A DNA stretch of 38,222 bases. It comes from Synechococcus sp. MU1643. Its GTDB lineage: Bacteria > Cyanobacteriota > Cyanobacteriia > PCC-6307 > Cyanobiaceae. Location: the NCBI RefSeq assembly GCF_020514095.1, contig NZ_VTKY01000011.1, positions 1 to 38,222 of the forward strand, given 5' to 3'. Position 1 is the stretch's first letter, and the number at the start of each line of letters is the position of its first letter. The notes under the pieces are model-generated. The model made no database searches, was not told where the DNA came from, and worked only from the letters and a program-made list of their open reading frames with translations. This document shows, in pieces, positions 8,927-16,506 of this stretch. The translations under genes and the position numbers were made by a program.

Positions 8927-9448
8927 TCAACCCTCGGCCACGGCATAGACGCTGTTCCCGATGGCTTGTTTCTGCTCAGCGTCGTACCCCCACTTCTCTA
9001 GGAAGGCGACGTCTTCACCGCGGTTGTCGAGGGCGGCGGCCAGTAGTTGCTCCAGACGCTCCTTCACCTTCGCTGGTTCCAGCAGCCTGAGCAGTTCAAT
9101 GCAGCGGTTGCTGACCCGCTCCGAGCCGGCCTGCTGCACTTCATCTCCCGTGCGCCGGTGATGAACGGCCATGGCCGTGCTCATGGCCAGATTGCGAACG
9201 CTTAGATCCACAACTCCAGCACCGGCGCCGCGCAGTTGGCCGACGACGGCGTCGGGCAAGCGATCCATCAGCACGCTCTCGCCTGCCAGGCTCACCACGA
9301 AAAATCCCCGGGTGCCATCGCGGCTAGCCACCATTTCACCGATGCGGTCGGCCAGCACCTCATCGCTGATCTCCTCGTTATCCCACTGCTGCAGCCAGGC
9401 CGCTGTGATTTCCATGGCCTGCTGGAAGGTGGGCTGCTGATTGGCCAT
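8927..9448 (-). CDS. Conserved hypothetical cyanobacterial protein
   Basis: This 173-residue soluble protein has no signal peptide or membrane segment. I recognise no domain with certainty. The N-terminal half is acidic and helical (AAWLQQWDNEEISDEVLADR) and continues into a short alpha/beta-like region (RGFFVVSLAGESVLMDRLP). The C-terminal half is helical and charged, ending with GDEVAFLEKWGYD-like residues. Codon use matches the neighbours, and the frame is well formed from ATG 9448 to a stop three bases from the T-run of the facing terminator. Picocyanobacteria carry many such lineage-restricted proteins. No function is proposed. Confidence 0.8.
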   Translation of the reverse strand: MANQQPTFQQAMEITAAWLQQWDNEEISDEVLADRIGEMVASRDGTRGFFVVSLAGESVLMDRLPDAVVGQLRGAGAGVVDLSVRNLAMSTAMAVHHRRTGDEVQQAGSERVSNRCIELLRLLEPAKVKERLEQLLAAALDNRGEDVAFLEKWGYDAEQKQAIGNSVYAVAEG

Positions 9449-9516
9449 GGCAGCGTGGAATCACTGTGGCCAGGTTATGGGCAGGTGTGCCGTTCCGATG
9501 TCCAGCTCTTCTGTCC

Positions 9517-10347
9517 ATGATCTTCATCTGCGTCTTCCGGCAGGACTGGAAAGAGCTTCAGCTGCACTGTGCGCGAACAGGAGAGAGTGTGAGTGCTGTG
9601 ATCCGAAGGGTTCTCGGCGATTATCTCGATCTGGAGCACCACACCCTGTGGCAGCTATCCACCTCAATTGAGGTCGTGAAAGGGGTGTTTGGTAAGGCGC
9701 TGCAGGTGAAAGATCTTGCAGATTACGGTGATTTCGGCATTGGCACGTTTGAGCAGCTCGATGGGGAGGGGATCCTGTTGAACGGTGTGTGTTGGCAAGC
9801 CGGTGCCGACGGCACACTCATCCAGGCTCCAATGGACGAAGGGATTCCCTTTTGAATTGCCACCCATTTCGCCTGCGAACGCCAGATACGTCTCGGCCCG
9901 ATTTCGGATCTGTGGCAGTTTGCTTAGCTGCTCGACCCCTATCGCCCCAGCGCGAATTTGTTTGTGGCGATTCGCGTTACGGGCGAATTTGAAGAAGTGA
10001 TGGTGCGCTCCGTTTCGCGCGTTGAACAAGGGGCCAGCCTGCTGGATGCAACGCGCGCTCAAACCACGTTCACCCATCACGCCATTTGGGGAACGTTGGT
10101 TGGTTTTTGGAGCCCAACCCATGCAAGCAGCCTCAATATTCCTGGCTATCACCTTCATTTCCTTTCAGATGATCAGCGCCATAGTGGCCATCTGCTCGAT
10201 TTGAAAGCCACCGCGTTGGAGGTGGAGTTCGATTTTCAATCAAATCTTCGGTTGGCTCTGCCCGAAACCAAGGAATTTTTGATGGCGGATCTTTCGGGTG
10301 ATCCATCTGCCGCTTTGGAAGAGGCAGAAACGCGAGGAGGCCGTTGA
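9517..10347 (+). pseudogene. Alpha-acetolactate decarboxylase with N-terminal ribbon-helix-helix segment, interrupted by two stops
   Basis: The intact family enzyme decarboxylates acetolactate to acetoin. From ATG 9517 the first ~40 residues look like a ribbon-helix-helix fold: a short strand, then DWKELQLHCARTGESVSAVI and RRVLGDYLDL. The decarboxylase domain follows directly (LWQLSTSIEVVKGVFG, then DYGDFGIGTFEQLDGEG). TGA at 9853-9855 and TAG at 9925-9927 interrupt it, yet homology continues in the same frame on both sides (THFACERQIRLGPISDL, then LLDPYRPSANLFVAIRV). The zinc-site histidines survive in GYHLHFLSDD and SGHLLD. Two nonsense codons with no frame change suggest recent decay; sequencing error or readthrough is less likely. 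The stop at 10345-10347 lies 17 bases before era. Confidence 0.85.
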
Positions 10348-10364
10348 CGGCGCAGACTTGGGGT

Positions 10365-11300
10365 ATGCAATCAACTCCTCTGCCAAGGGACTACCGCTCT
10401 GGCTTCGTCGCACTGATTGGTCGACCGAACGTGGGCAAATCCACGCTGGTGAATCAACTGGTGGGGGAGAAGGTTGCGATTACATCCCCTGTGGCTCAAA
10501 CCACCCGCAATCGCCTGCGGGCAATCCTCACCACGGAGGTGGCCCAGATGGTGCTGGTGGACACGCCTGGCATCCACAAACCCCATCACTTGCTGGGGGA
10601 ACGCTTGGTGAAGAGTGCGCGCAGCGCAGTTGGTGAAGTGGACCTGGTGGTGTTGCTTCTTGAGGGGTGCGAGCGCCCGGGGCGGGGTGATGCCTTCATC
10701 GTGAATCTGCTGCAGCAGCATTCCCTGCCGGTGCTGGTGGCCCTGAACAAGTGGGACAAGCTGGCGGAGGAGCATCGCTCCGAGGCGGAAGAGGCCTATG
10801 CCGCCCTGCTGCAGGAGACGAATTGGCCAGTGCATCGCTGCAGCGCCCTTTCAGGCGATGGCTGCGAAGAGCTCACAGCAGCGATGGCGGCTCAGTTGCC
10901 CTTGGGGCCACAGCTTTATCCGCCCGAGATGGTGAGTGATCAACCGGAACGGGTCCTGCTGGGGGAACTGATCCGCGAGCAGGTGCTTCTGCACACCCGG
11001 GAGGAGGTGCCCCACAGCGTTGCCGTCACCATTGATCGCGTTGAGGAGTTGCCAGCCCAGGGCAAAAGTGCTGGGCGGACGGCCGTTTTGGCCACGGTGC
11101 TGGTGGAACGCAAGAGTCAAAAGGGAATCCTGATCGGCAAAGGCGGGGCGATGCTCAAGACGATCGGCCAGGGGGCCCGGCTGCAGATGCAGGTGCTGAT
11201 CGATGGCCCGGTGTACTTAGAGCTGTTCGTCAAGGTGGTGCCCGATTGGCGCAGCAAACCGGCTCGCCTGGCGGAGCTGGGTTACACGGGCGATCAATAA
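10365..11300 (+). CDS. era: GTPase Era (ribosome assembly)
   Basis: This 311-residue GTPase binds the 3' end of 16S rRNA and checks 30S maturation. G1 is GRPNVGKST, G3 is VDTPGIHKPHH and G4 is NKWD, with G5 near the SALSG segment. The C-terminal KH domain contains LIGKGGAMLKTIGQGAR. ATG 10365 is preferred because it lies a normal distance before the G1 motif (FVALIGRPNVGKST). A TTG at 10344, overlapping the preceding stop, would add seven residues. The gene is intact although flanked on both sides by pseudogenes. Confidence 0.96.
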   Translation: MQSTPLPRDYRSGFVALIGRPNVGKSTLVNQLVGEKVAITSPVAQTTRNRLRAILTTEVAQMVLVDTPGIHKPHHLLGERLVKSARSAVGEVDLVVLLLEGCERPGRGDAFIVNLLQQHSLPVLVALNKWDKLAEEHRSEAEEAYAALLQETNWPVHRCSALSGDGCEELTAAMAAQLPLGPQLYPPEMVSDQPERVLLGELIREQVLLHTREEVPHSVAVTIDRVEELPAQGKSAGRTAVLATVLVERKSQKGILIGKGGAMLKTIGQGARLQMQVLIDGPVYLELFVKVVPDWRSKPARLAELGYTGDQ

Positions 11301-11338
11301 CCGCTCGCTTCACAGCATCAGCTCGTAGTGTCGCGCCC

Positions 11339-12247
11339 ATGCTTTCGCTGCTGACGCGCAAAAAGAGCTTTCGGGATCCCTGGGTCGGTCACCCTGGGCT
11401 GAACCGGCGTTGGCAGCTGCATCGACACCGCGTTCAGTTGGCGGAGACGTTCTGTCTTGGGAGACGCCTGCTGCGACCGGCTCATCTGGCCAGCCTGGAG
11501 AGGGACGGTTATGTGACGCTGGAGAACTTCCTGCCGCAGCCGGAGTTCGAGGCCTTGCGTGACGTGGTGGAGAGCGTTGTCAGTCGCGCCTCACGACTGC
11601 ATCCGGTACAGGACAACACCTGGCTTGGTTTTCACCCCAAGCAACCCTTTGCTGGAGGGTTTGACCGTTTCGATGGAGGAACCCTCAACCGTTTCTTACA
11701 CATCGATCCTGAGCACATGCCTCGGGCCGCTGCCTTCTCCCATGACCAGCGGCTCAGTGCGGGATCGCGCCAGATCATTGGTTTGCCGATGAATCCGCGC
11801 AAGCTCGACATCTATCTCACGGTGCATGGCGAGGAGACCCGCACGCCGGATCTGCAGAAGGTGCTGCACCGCGACACGTTCTTTCGTGCCCTCAAGTTTT
11901 TCGTTTTTTTTGCGGCCGGTTCAACGTCAGGATGGACCTTTCGAATAATTGCCGGGCAGCCATCGTCTTGATCCGTACCGCTTGCATTGGGAGCAGTCCA
12001 CAGCCACCGCGGCTGCCGAACACCGGCGGCAGCCAGATGTGTCTGGATCCTTCCAAATACAGGAAGAGTTCTTGGCTGAGCTGAGCTGCGTCTGCCCAAG
12101 CCTGTTGCGCTCACCTGCCCTGCCAATACCCTGGTGCTGGCGGATGTGTTCGGCTTTCATTGGCGCGGAGCAGCCGCCCAGGGTCGGCAGAGGTTTGCGC
12201 TTTACGGCTGGAACCGCCCCTATCCCTTTTCTCCCATCAGCTGGTGA
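11339..12247 (+). pseudogene. Phytanoyl-CoA dioxygenase-like Fe(II)/2-oxoglutarate oxygenase, degraded
   Basis: The family hydroxylates small metabolites using Fe(II) and 2-oxoglutarate. From ATG 11339 the N-terminal half reads normally (HLASLERDGYVTLENFLP, then VLHRDTFFRALKFF) and contains the HxD metal motif as HRD. Near 11900-11930, next to T-runs, the frame changes. The match resumes as VQRQDGPFE, is interrupted by TAA at 11946-11948, and goes on as LPGSHRLDPYRLHWEQS in that frame. A second frame change near 12078-12085 moves the match to LVLADVFGFHWRGAAAQGR, with the distal metal His and the conserved Arg, ending NRPYPFSPISW with TGA at 12245-12247. At least two frameshifts and one stop make a functional product very unlikely. 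The substrate of the ancestral enzyme is unknown. Confidence 0.85.
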
Positions 12248-12268
12248 TCCGGCTGAGAGGATGGGCGC

Positions 12269-12730
12269 ATGAGTGAACAAGCCTTTCCCCCACAAGACCC
12301 TGGCTCCTTTCTGAGCCTCTGCGATGGGGAGTGGATGAGCCTTCGCAGCTGCTTTGAGCTGGCTGCCGGTGGTGATGATGAGTGGCACAGCAGCGAACGG
12401 GGTGAACTCACCGTCCGCTGCGTGACAGAGCAGGGAGCTCTCGGACAACTGCAGGTGCAGGCCCCTAGTGGAACTCGTAGCATTCTCACCTTCGCCGCTG
12501 ATGGACAGCTGATCCTCGATGCTGATTCCCCGGGTAACTGGAGGTTCTGGCCCGATGGCAGCATGGAGCTGAATCTCAGCCGGGCTGACGGTGTGCAGGT
12601 TCAGGAGAGGATCTGGTTTACGCGGGTCAACCTGCGCCTGCGCAGCACAACGGCGGTGGATGCGCAGGGAACACCAGTGCAGGGCAGTTTCTGCACAGAC
12701 ATCCGCAGGGTGTCCAAACCGGCAAGCTGA
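12269..12730 (+). CDS. Phycobiliprotein lyase, CpcS/CpeS family
   Basis: This 153-residue lipocalin-like protein belongs to the T/S-type lyases that attach phycobilins to cysteines of phycobiliproteins. The N-terminal helix and start of the barrel (FLSLCDGEWMSLRSCFEL) and the hallmark C-terminal strands (ERIWFTRVNLRLRS, then GSFCTDIRRV) match the family, as does the length. Which bilin and which subunit are served cannot be read from sequence; cyanobacteria carry several paralogues (CpcS, CpeS, CpcU, CpeU). It begins at ATG 12269 and stops 6 bases before trmD, so it lies in the same transcription unit. Its presence supports a phycobilisome-bearing organism. Confidence 0.8.
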   Translation: MSEQAFPPQDPGSFLSLCDGEWMSLRSCFELAAGGDDEWHSSERGELTVRCVTEQGALGQLQVQAPSGTRSILTFAADGQLILDADSPGNWRFWPDGSMELNLSRADGVQVQERIWFTRVNLRLRSTTAVDAQGTPVQGSFCTDIRRVSKPAS

Positions 12731-12736
12731 AGCGGA

Positions 12737-13942
12737 ATGGCGCCATTTCGCCTTGATGTGGTGAGCCTTGCGCCGCAGGCGTTTGCTCCTCTGCTGGAGC
12801 TGGGGGTGATCGGTCGTGCCTTTAACGCGGGTATTGCTGAGTTGCATCTGCACAACCCCAGGGACTTCGCCACGGATCGCCATCGCAAGGTTGATGACGA
12901 GCCCTACGGGGGCGGTGCCGGCATGGTGCTCAAGCCGGAGCCGGTGTTCGCTGCCATGGAGGCGATTCCCCGCAGGCCCCGCAGCCGGGTTCTGTTGATG
13001 TCGCCGCAGGGGCATCCCCTGCAGCAGCAGGATTTGCAGCGCTGGTCCACCGATCACGATCAACTGGTCTTCCTCTGCGGTCACTACGAGGGGTTCGACG
13101 AGCGGATTCGCGGCCTGGCCGATGAGGAGGTGTCGATGGGTGATTTCGTCCTCACCGGTGGAGAGCTGCCAGCGATGACGGTGATTAACGGCGTTGTTCG
13201 CCTGCTTCCCGGCACGGTGGGGACGGCCGATTCCCTGGTGGAGGAAAGCCACAGTGCACTCCTCCTCGAACACCCGCACTACACACGCCCTGCCGACTTC
13301 CACGGCATGGTCGTTCCGGATGTGCTGCGCAGTGGTGACCACGGTGCTATCGCCCGGTGGCGTCAGGAGCAGCGGGAGCAGCGCACCCGCGAGCGGCGGC
13401 CTGATCTGTTTGCCCGCTGGCAGACCGCGACAATGAATGACTCTTCAGACCCCGGCATGGAGCTGCGCATCGGCAACGGATACGACATCCATCGGCTGGT
13501 GCCCGGACGGGCCCTCATCCTGGGGGGTGTGACGTTGGAGCATCCCGACGGTCTTGGCCTTGATGGACACAGCGATGCCGACGTGCTGGTGCATGCCGTG
13601 ATGGATGCCCTGCTCGGGGCCCTCGCCCTTGGTGACATCGGCAAGTACTTCCCCCCCACCGATCCCCAATGGAAAGGGGCCGACAGCTTGAAGCTTCTGG
13701 ATCAAGTGGTGAAGTTGGTGAAGGAGCGCGGCTGGTCGGTGGTGAACGTCGATGCGGTGGTGATTGCCGAGCGCCCCAAGCTCAAGCCGCATATCGCTGA
13801 GATGAGCAGCCGGATGGCGTCAGCGATCGGCATCGCCCCAGACGCTGTTGGTGTGAAGGCCACAACCAACGAAGGATTGGGTTCGGAGGGACGGGAAGAG
13901 GGCATCAGTTGCCAGGCTGTGGCCCTGCTGCAGCGGAGCTGA
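12737..13942 (+). CDS. trmD-ispF: TrmD-IspF fused reading frame: tRNA (guanine37-N1)-methyltransferase plus MECDP synthase
   Basis: One uninterrupted 401-codon frame holds two complete enzymes. Residues 1 to about 230 are TrmD, the SPOUT methyltransferase making m1G37: [36 protein letters not shown] and [10 protein letters not shown] are all present. From about residue 241 it is IspF, which forms the cyclodiphosphate of the MEP isoprenoid pathway: [38 protein letters not shown] and [18 protein letters not shown], with metal-binding Asp and His retained. The two are normally separate genes. In-frame ATGs at 13433 and 13457 could start IspF alone, and the local sequence ATGAATGA has TGA codons in another frame, as expected if a stop/start overlap was removed by a small indel. 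It may be made as a fusion, by internal initiation, or both. Confidence 0.93.
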   Translation: MAPFRLDVVSLAPQAFAPLLELGVIGRAFNAGIAELHLHNPRDFATDRHRKVDDEPYGGGAGMVLKPEPVFAAMEAIPRRPRSRVLLMSPQGHPLQQQDLQRWSTDHDQLVFLCGHYEGFDERIRGLADEEVSMGDFVLTGGELPAMTVINGVVRLLPGTVGTADSLVEESHSALLLEHPHYTRPADFHGMVVPDVLRSGDHGAIARWRQEQREQRTRERRPDLFARWQTATMNDSSDPGMELRIGNGYDIHRLVPGRALILGGVTLEHPDGLGLDGHSDADVLVHAVMDALLGALALGDIGKYFPPTDPQWKGADSLKLLDQVVKLVKERGWSVVNVDAVVIAERPKLKPHIAEMSSRMASAIGIAPDAVGVKATTNEGLGSEGREEGISCQAVALLQRS

Positions 13943-13945
13943 CTC

Positions 13946-14386
13946 TTGCATCACCTCCAGTCGCTACTGCTTAGGGTCGTCGCACCTTGTTTGGCGCTGG
14001 TTCTGATGTTGGGCGGGCTTTCGGAGACAGAGGTTCGGGCAGAGAGCGACCCGAAGCTTGGCGAAGCGGTGGCTGTGGTTGAGCATCTGCGGCTGCAGGT
14101 GCCCCAAGAGAGCCGTGAGCACTGGATGGTGGCGGAACGCGGCAGCTGGGAGCCTTGGTTGAAACAACAGCCTGGGTTTCTGGGCCGTGATCTGTTCTGG
14201 GATCCAGCAACCGAGGAGGGAACGCTGCTGATTCGTTGGAGCAGTCGTGAGGAATGGAAATCCATCTCCATGGAAGAGGTGCAGACGGTTCAGGAGCGCT
14301 TCGAGATGCTGGCCCGCGAGCAAACAGGACAACGCCAGGGCAACCCTTTCCCGCTGGTGTTTGAAGGGGAACTGTTCCCGCAGTGA
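13946..14386 (+). CDS. TIGR03792-family secreted or membrane-anchored protein (ABM-like fold)
   Basis: This 146-residue protein has an N-terminal hydrophobic stretch (about residues 7-24, LLRVVAPCLALVLMLGGL) that looks like a signal peptide. It is followed by an antibiotic-monooxygenase-like domain of the cyanobacteria-specific TIGR03792 family. Family hallmarks are EHLRLQVP, WEPWLKQQPGFLGRDLFWDP and LLIRWSSREEWKSI. No function is established for this family. Its reading frame begins at TTG 13946, only 3 bases after the ispF stop, and no ATG exists before the hydrophobic segment. Its stop overlaps the larB start (GTGA), suggesting translational coupling. Confidence 0.85.
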   Translation: MHHLQSLLLRVVAPCLALVLMLGGLSETEVRAESDPKLGEAVAVVEHLRLQVPQESREHWMVAERGSWEPWLKQQPGFLGRDLFWDPATEEGTLLIRWSSREEWKSISMEEVQTVQERFEMLAREQTGQRQGNPFPLVFEGELFPQ

Positions 14387-15057
14387 ACACGCCGGATGCT
14401 CGCCTCGATCTACGGCGCCGCCAGCGCTTGGGCATGGTCGAGGCCGTTTGGGGTGAACACAAGACAGCTGATCAGATCATCGCCATCCTGGAGAGCTTTG
14501 CCGCAGCAGCAGAACTGGGTTTTGTGACTCGGGTGGCTCCTGAAAAGGCGGCACGGGTGTGCGAGGCGTTGCCAGAGGTGGTGCGGCACCCTGATGCTCG
14601 CTGCCTCATCCTGGGTGCGTTGCCTCCTCTGCCTGCGCCACCAGCTGAGGTGGTGGTGCTCAGTGGAGGCAGCAGTGATCGCACGGTGGTGGCGGAGATC
14701 AGCCTGGCCCTGCGTTGCCATGGCATCGGCGTCGATCCTGTGATGGATGTGGGGGTGGCCGGATTGCACCGCCTGCTCGATCAACTCCCCCGTCTGGCCT
14801 CGGCTCGGATCCTGATCGCCTGCGCGGGGATGGAGGGTGCGTTGCCGACAGTGCTCGCTGGTCTGGTGCCGCAACCAGTCATTGGCGTGCCGATTTCCGT
14901 TGGCTATGGGATTAGCGCAGGGGGGCGAACTGCTTTGGAAGGAATGCTTGCCAGCTGTGCCCCAGGACTAACAGTGGTGAATATCGACAACGGCTACGGT
15001 GCGGCAATGGCTGCGTTGCGGATGCTCAGGGGCTGTGCTCCAGAAACCACTAGCTGA
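14383..15057 (+). CDS. larB: Pyridinium-3,5-biscarboxylic acid mononucleotide synthase LarB
   Basis: This 224-residue AIR carboxylase-like enzyme carboxylates and hydrolyses nicotinic acid adenine dinucleotide in the first step of nickel-pincer nucleotide cofactor synthesis. The PurE-like domain shows VVVLSGGSSDRTVVAEI, GVDPVMDVGVAGLHRLLDQL and LIACAGMEGALPTVLAGL, ending VVNIDNGYGAA. The start is GTG 14383, overlapping the TIGR03792 stop. LarC and LarE are not in this window, so whether a full pathway exists is unknown. Confidence 0.93.
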   Translation: MNTPDARLDLRRRQRLGMVEAVWGEHKTADQIIAILESFAAAAELGFVTRVAPEKAARVCEALPEVVRHPDARCLILGALPPLPAPPAEVVVLSGGSSDRTVVAEISLALRCHGIGVDPVMDVGVAGLHRLLDQLPRLASARILIACAGMEGALPTVLAGLVPQPVIGVPISVGYGISAGGRTALEGMLASCAPGLTVVNIDNGYGAAMAALRMLRGCAPETTS

Positions 15058-15061
15058 TTTT

Positions 15062-15199
15062 TCAAGCCCCCGCGGGAGGATCGATTTGGCCGAGACGCTT
15101 CAGCTCAGCGCTGTTGTGGTCGCATTCGACTCGCTGAAGCGCATGGACAAGAGCATCAAGGTCAGAACGAGAAAGCTCACCGTCCTGTTGCCATTCCAT
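15062..15199 (-). CDS. Possible small protein, 45 residues
   Basis: An open frame from ATG 15199 encodes a charged, helical peptide (MEWQQDGELSRSDLDALVHA, then RVECDHNSAELKRLG). The frame stays open upstream to a TTG at 15250, which would add 17 residues. It fills an otherwise empty gap between larB and the DUF1517 gene, and its upstream side is AT-rich as for a promoter. The polar composition and regular heptad-like helix look like a real picocyanobacterial small protein, but I do not recognise a family. Confidence 0.4.
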   Translation of the reverse strand: MEWQQDGELSRSDLDALVHALQRVECDHNSAELKRLGQIDPPAGA

Positions 15200-15318
15200 G
15201 GAGCGGGGGTCGGGAGCCAACGCAGGTAATCCAAATTTGGTTATCAACAAATTAAGACTAATTCCTAGGAAGTAATACCCAGAAAGCCTGAAAATCGGCG
15301 AAGAAAATCTTTAGTTCT

Positions 15319-16266
15319 TCAGAGGTGCTGCAGGTTGGGATAGGCGGTGACGAGGTCGTTGGCGCTGAGCACATCTCCGTGGCCCTCCGGCTGCCAGATC
15401 ACTTCAAGGGCCATGAGTTCAGTGGAAGCCGTGGAACCGAGAATGCGCAGTGTCTGGCGCAGATCCTCCCCAGTGTCGGCGCCACTGAGCTTGGCTGTTG
15501 CCGTTGACGCAACGAGAAGCGTCACGACGATGAATTCGTTGGTGGCGTCTGCCTCGCCAGCGCTGCTGCTGGTGTCGCTCATTCGCTGACCACCAACATT
15601 GCTGGTGAGCTCAGCGTCCAGCTTGCTGCGCTCATTCATCGAGAGGCGATTGAAGGTCGATTCAGCGGAGCTGAAGGGAACACTTCCACTCTCGGCATTG
15701 GCGTAGACCCAGAGGTCCGGTTGTCGCAGCAGAGCCAGGGTTGTTTCCTGAAGCAACCTCTGCAGACCAGCTGAACTGCTTGTGTCGGAGGAGGCAGCCA
15801 AAGAGCGCAGATCGTCCTGAAGGGATTTGGCGCTGGCCAGCAGCCCCACCTGCACTTGAATCATGTTCACATTGCGCGGCATGGCTGGAGCAGCAGCCGC
15901 ACCACCAATTGAGGGGGCATTGCCCACTCCGCGAATGGCGTTCACCAGCACGCCTGCGACCGCCATCAGGATCAGCAGACCAAAGAGTCCGCCGCCACCG
16001 AAGCCGAAGATTGGAATGAGGAAGGGGAAACCCATTCCGCCGCCGCGGTAGCCACCACCGCGGTAGCCGCCGCCATAGCTACCGCCGGTGGATCGGGGCA
16101 TTGAAGGAGCGCGGAAGCTGCCCCCGCCCATGCGCCCACCGCGGGCTGCATCAGCCGGATGTGCCTGGAACAGGCAGAGCCCCACAATCACCAGTGGCAA
16201 AAATAGTGATGCGAGCAGTCGTTGGGGTCGTTTCAACAGTCGAGGGGTGGCCGCAGCAGCGCCCAC
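15319..16266 (-). CDS. DUF1517 family membrane protein
   Basis: This 315-residue protein carries an N-terminal hydrophobic signal (about residues 18-40, ending AHPADAARGG), then a Gly/Arg/Tyr-rich linker with GGYRGGG repeats (about 42-78). A membrane segment follows (LFGLLILMAVAGVLVNAI, about residues 93-111), and a soluble alpha/beta C-terminal domain begins at NVNMIQVQVGLLASAKSLQDD. This order is typical of cyanobacterial and plant-plastid DUF1517 proteins, whose function is not established. The start is GTG 16266; no ATG lies in frame upstream. It is 18 bases downstream of the thiS stop and likely co-transcribed with thiE-thiS. Confidence 0.88.
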   Translation of the reverse strand: MGAAAATPRLLKRPQRLLASLFLPLVIVGLCLFQAHPADAARGGRMGGGSFRAPSMPRSTGGSYGGGYRGGGYRGGGMGFPFLIPIFGFGGGGLFGLLILMAVAGVLVNAIRGVGNAPSIGGAAAAPAMPRNVNMIQVQVGLLASAKSLQDDLRSLAASSDTSSSAGLQRLLQETTLALLRQPDLWVYANAESGSVPFSSAESTFNRLSMNERSKLDAELTSNVGGQRMSDTSSSAGEADATNEFIVVTLLVASTATAKLSGADTGEDLRQTLRILGSTASTELMALEVIWQPEGHGDVLSANDLVTAYPNLQHL

Positions 16267-16284
16267 GGCATCATTTAGGTGACT

Positions 16285-16503
16285 CTAGGAACCACCACCA
16301 ACGATGGTGACGATCTCAAGGGTGTCGTCATCCTTCACCACGATTTTGTCCCAACGGCTGCGGGGTGCGATCACCCCGTTGTGCTCGGCGACCACCAGCT
16401 GGGGGTTGTTGGCCAGCAGGGCAACAACGGCCGACAGGCTGGCGGGGGTCGGTGCTGGATCCAGCACGCGGGTTTCACCGTTGACCATCAGGGTGAGAGG
16501 CAT
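16285..16503 (-). CDS. thiS: Sulfur carrier protein ThiS
   Basis: This 72-residue ubiquitin-like protein carries sulfur as a C-terminal thiocarboxylate for thiazole formation in thiamine synthesis. It reads MPLTLMVNGETRVL at the start and DDTLEIVTIVGGGS at the end. ThiS usually ends exactly at Gly-Gly; here the diglycine is followed by Gly-Ser before the stop, so either one or two residues must be removed or the family in this lineage tolerates the tail. It starts 3 bases after the thiE stop, clearly co-translated. Confidence 0.92.
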   Translation of the reverse strand: MPLTLMVNGETRVLDPAPTPASLSAVVALLANNPQLVVAEHNGVIAPRSRWDKIVVKDDDTLEIVTIVGGGS

Positions 16504-16506
16504 GGC

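Noticed and set aside
11927-13342. 471-codon open frame on the minus strand
   Set aside because: It covers the antisense of a pseudogene, the bilin lyase and trmD together; no conserved motif.
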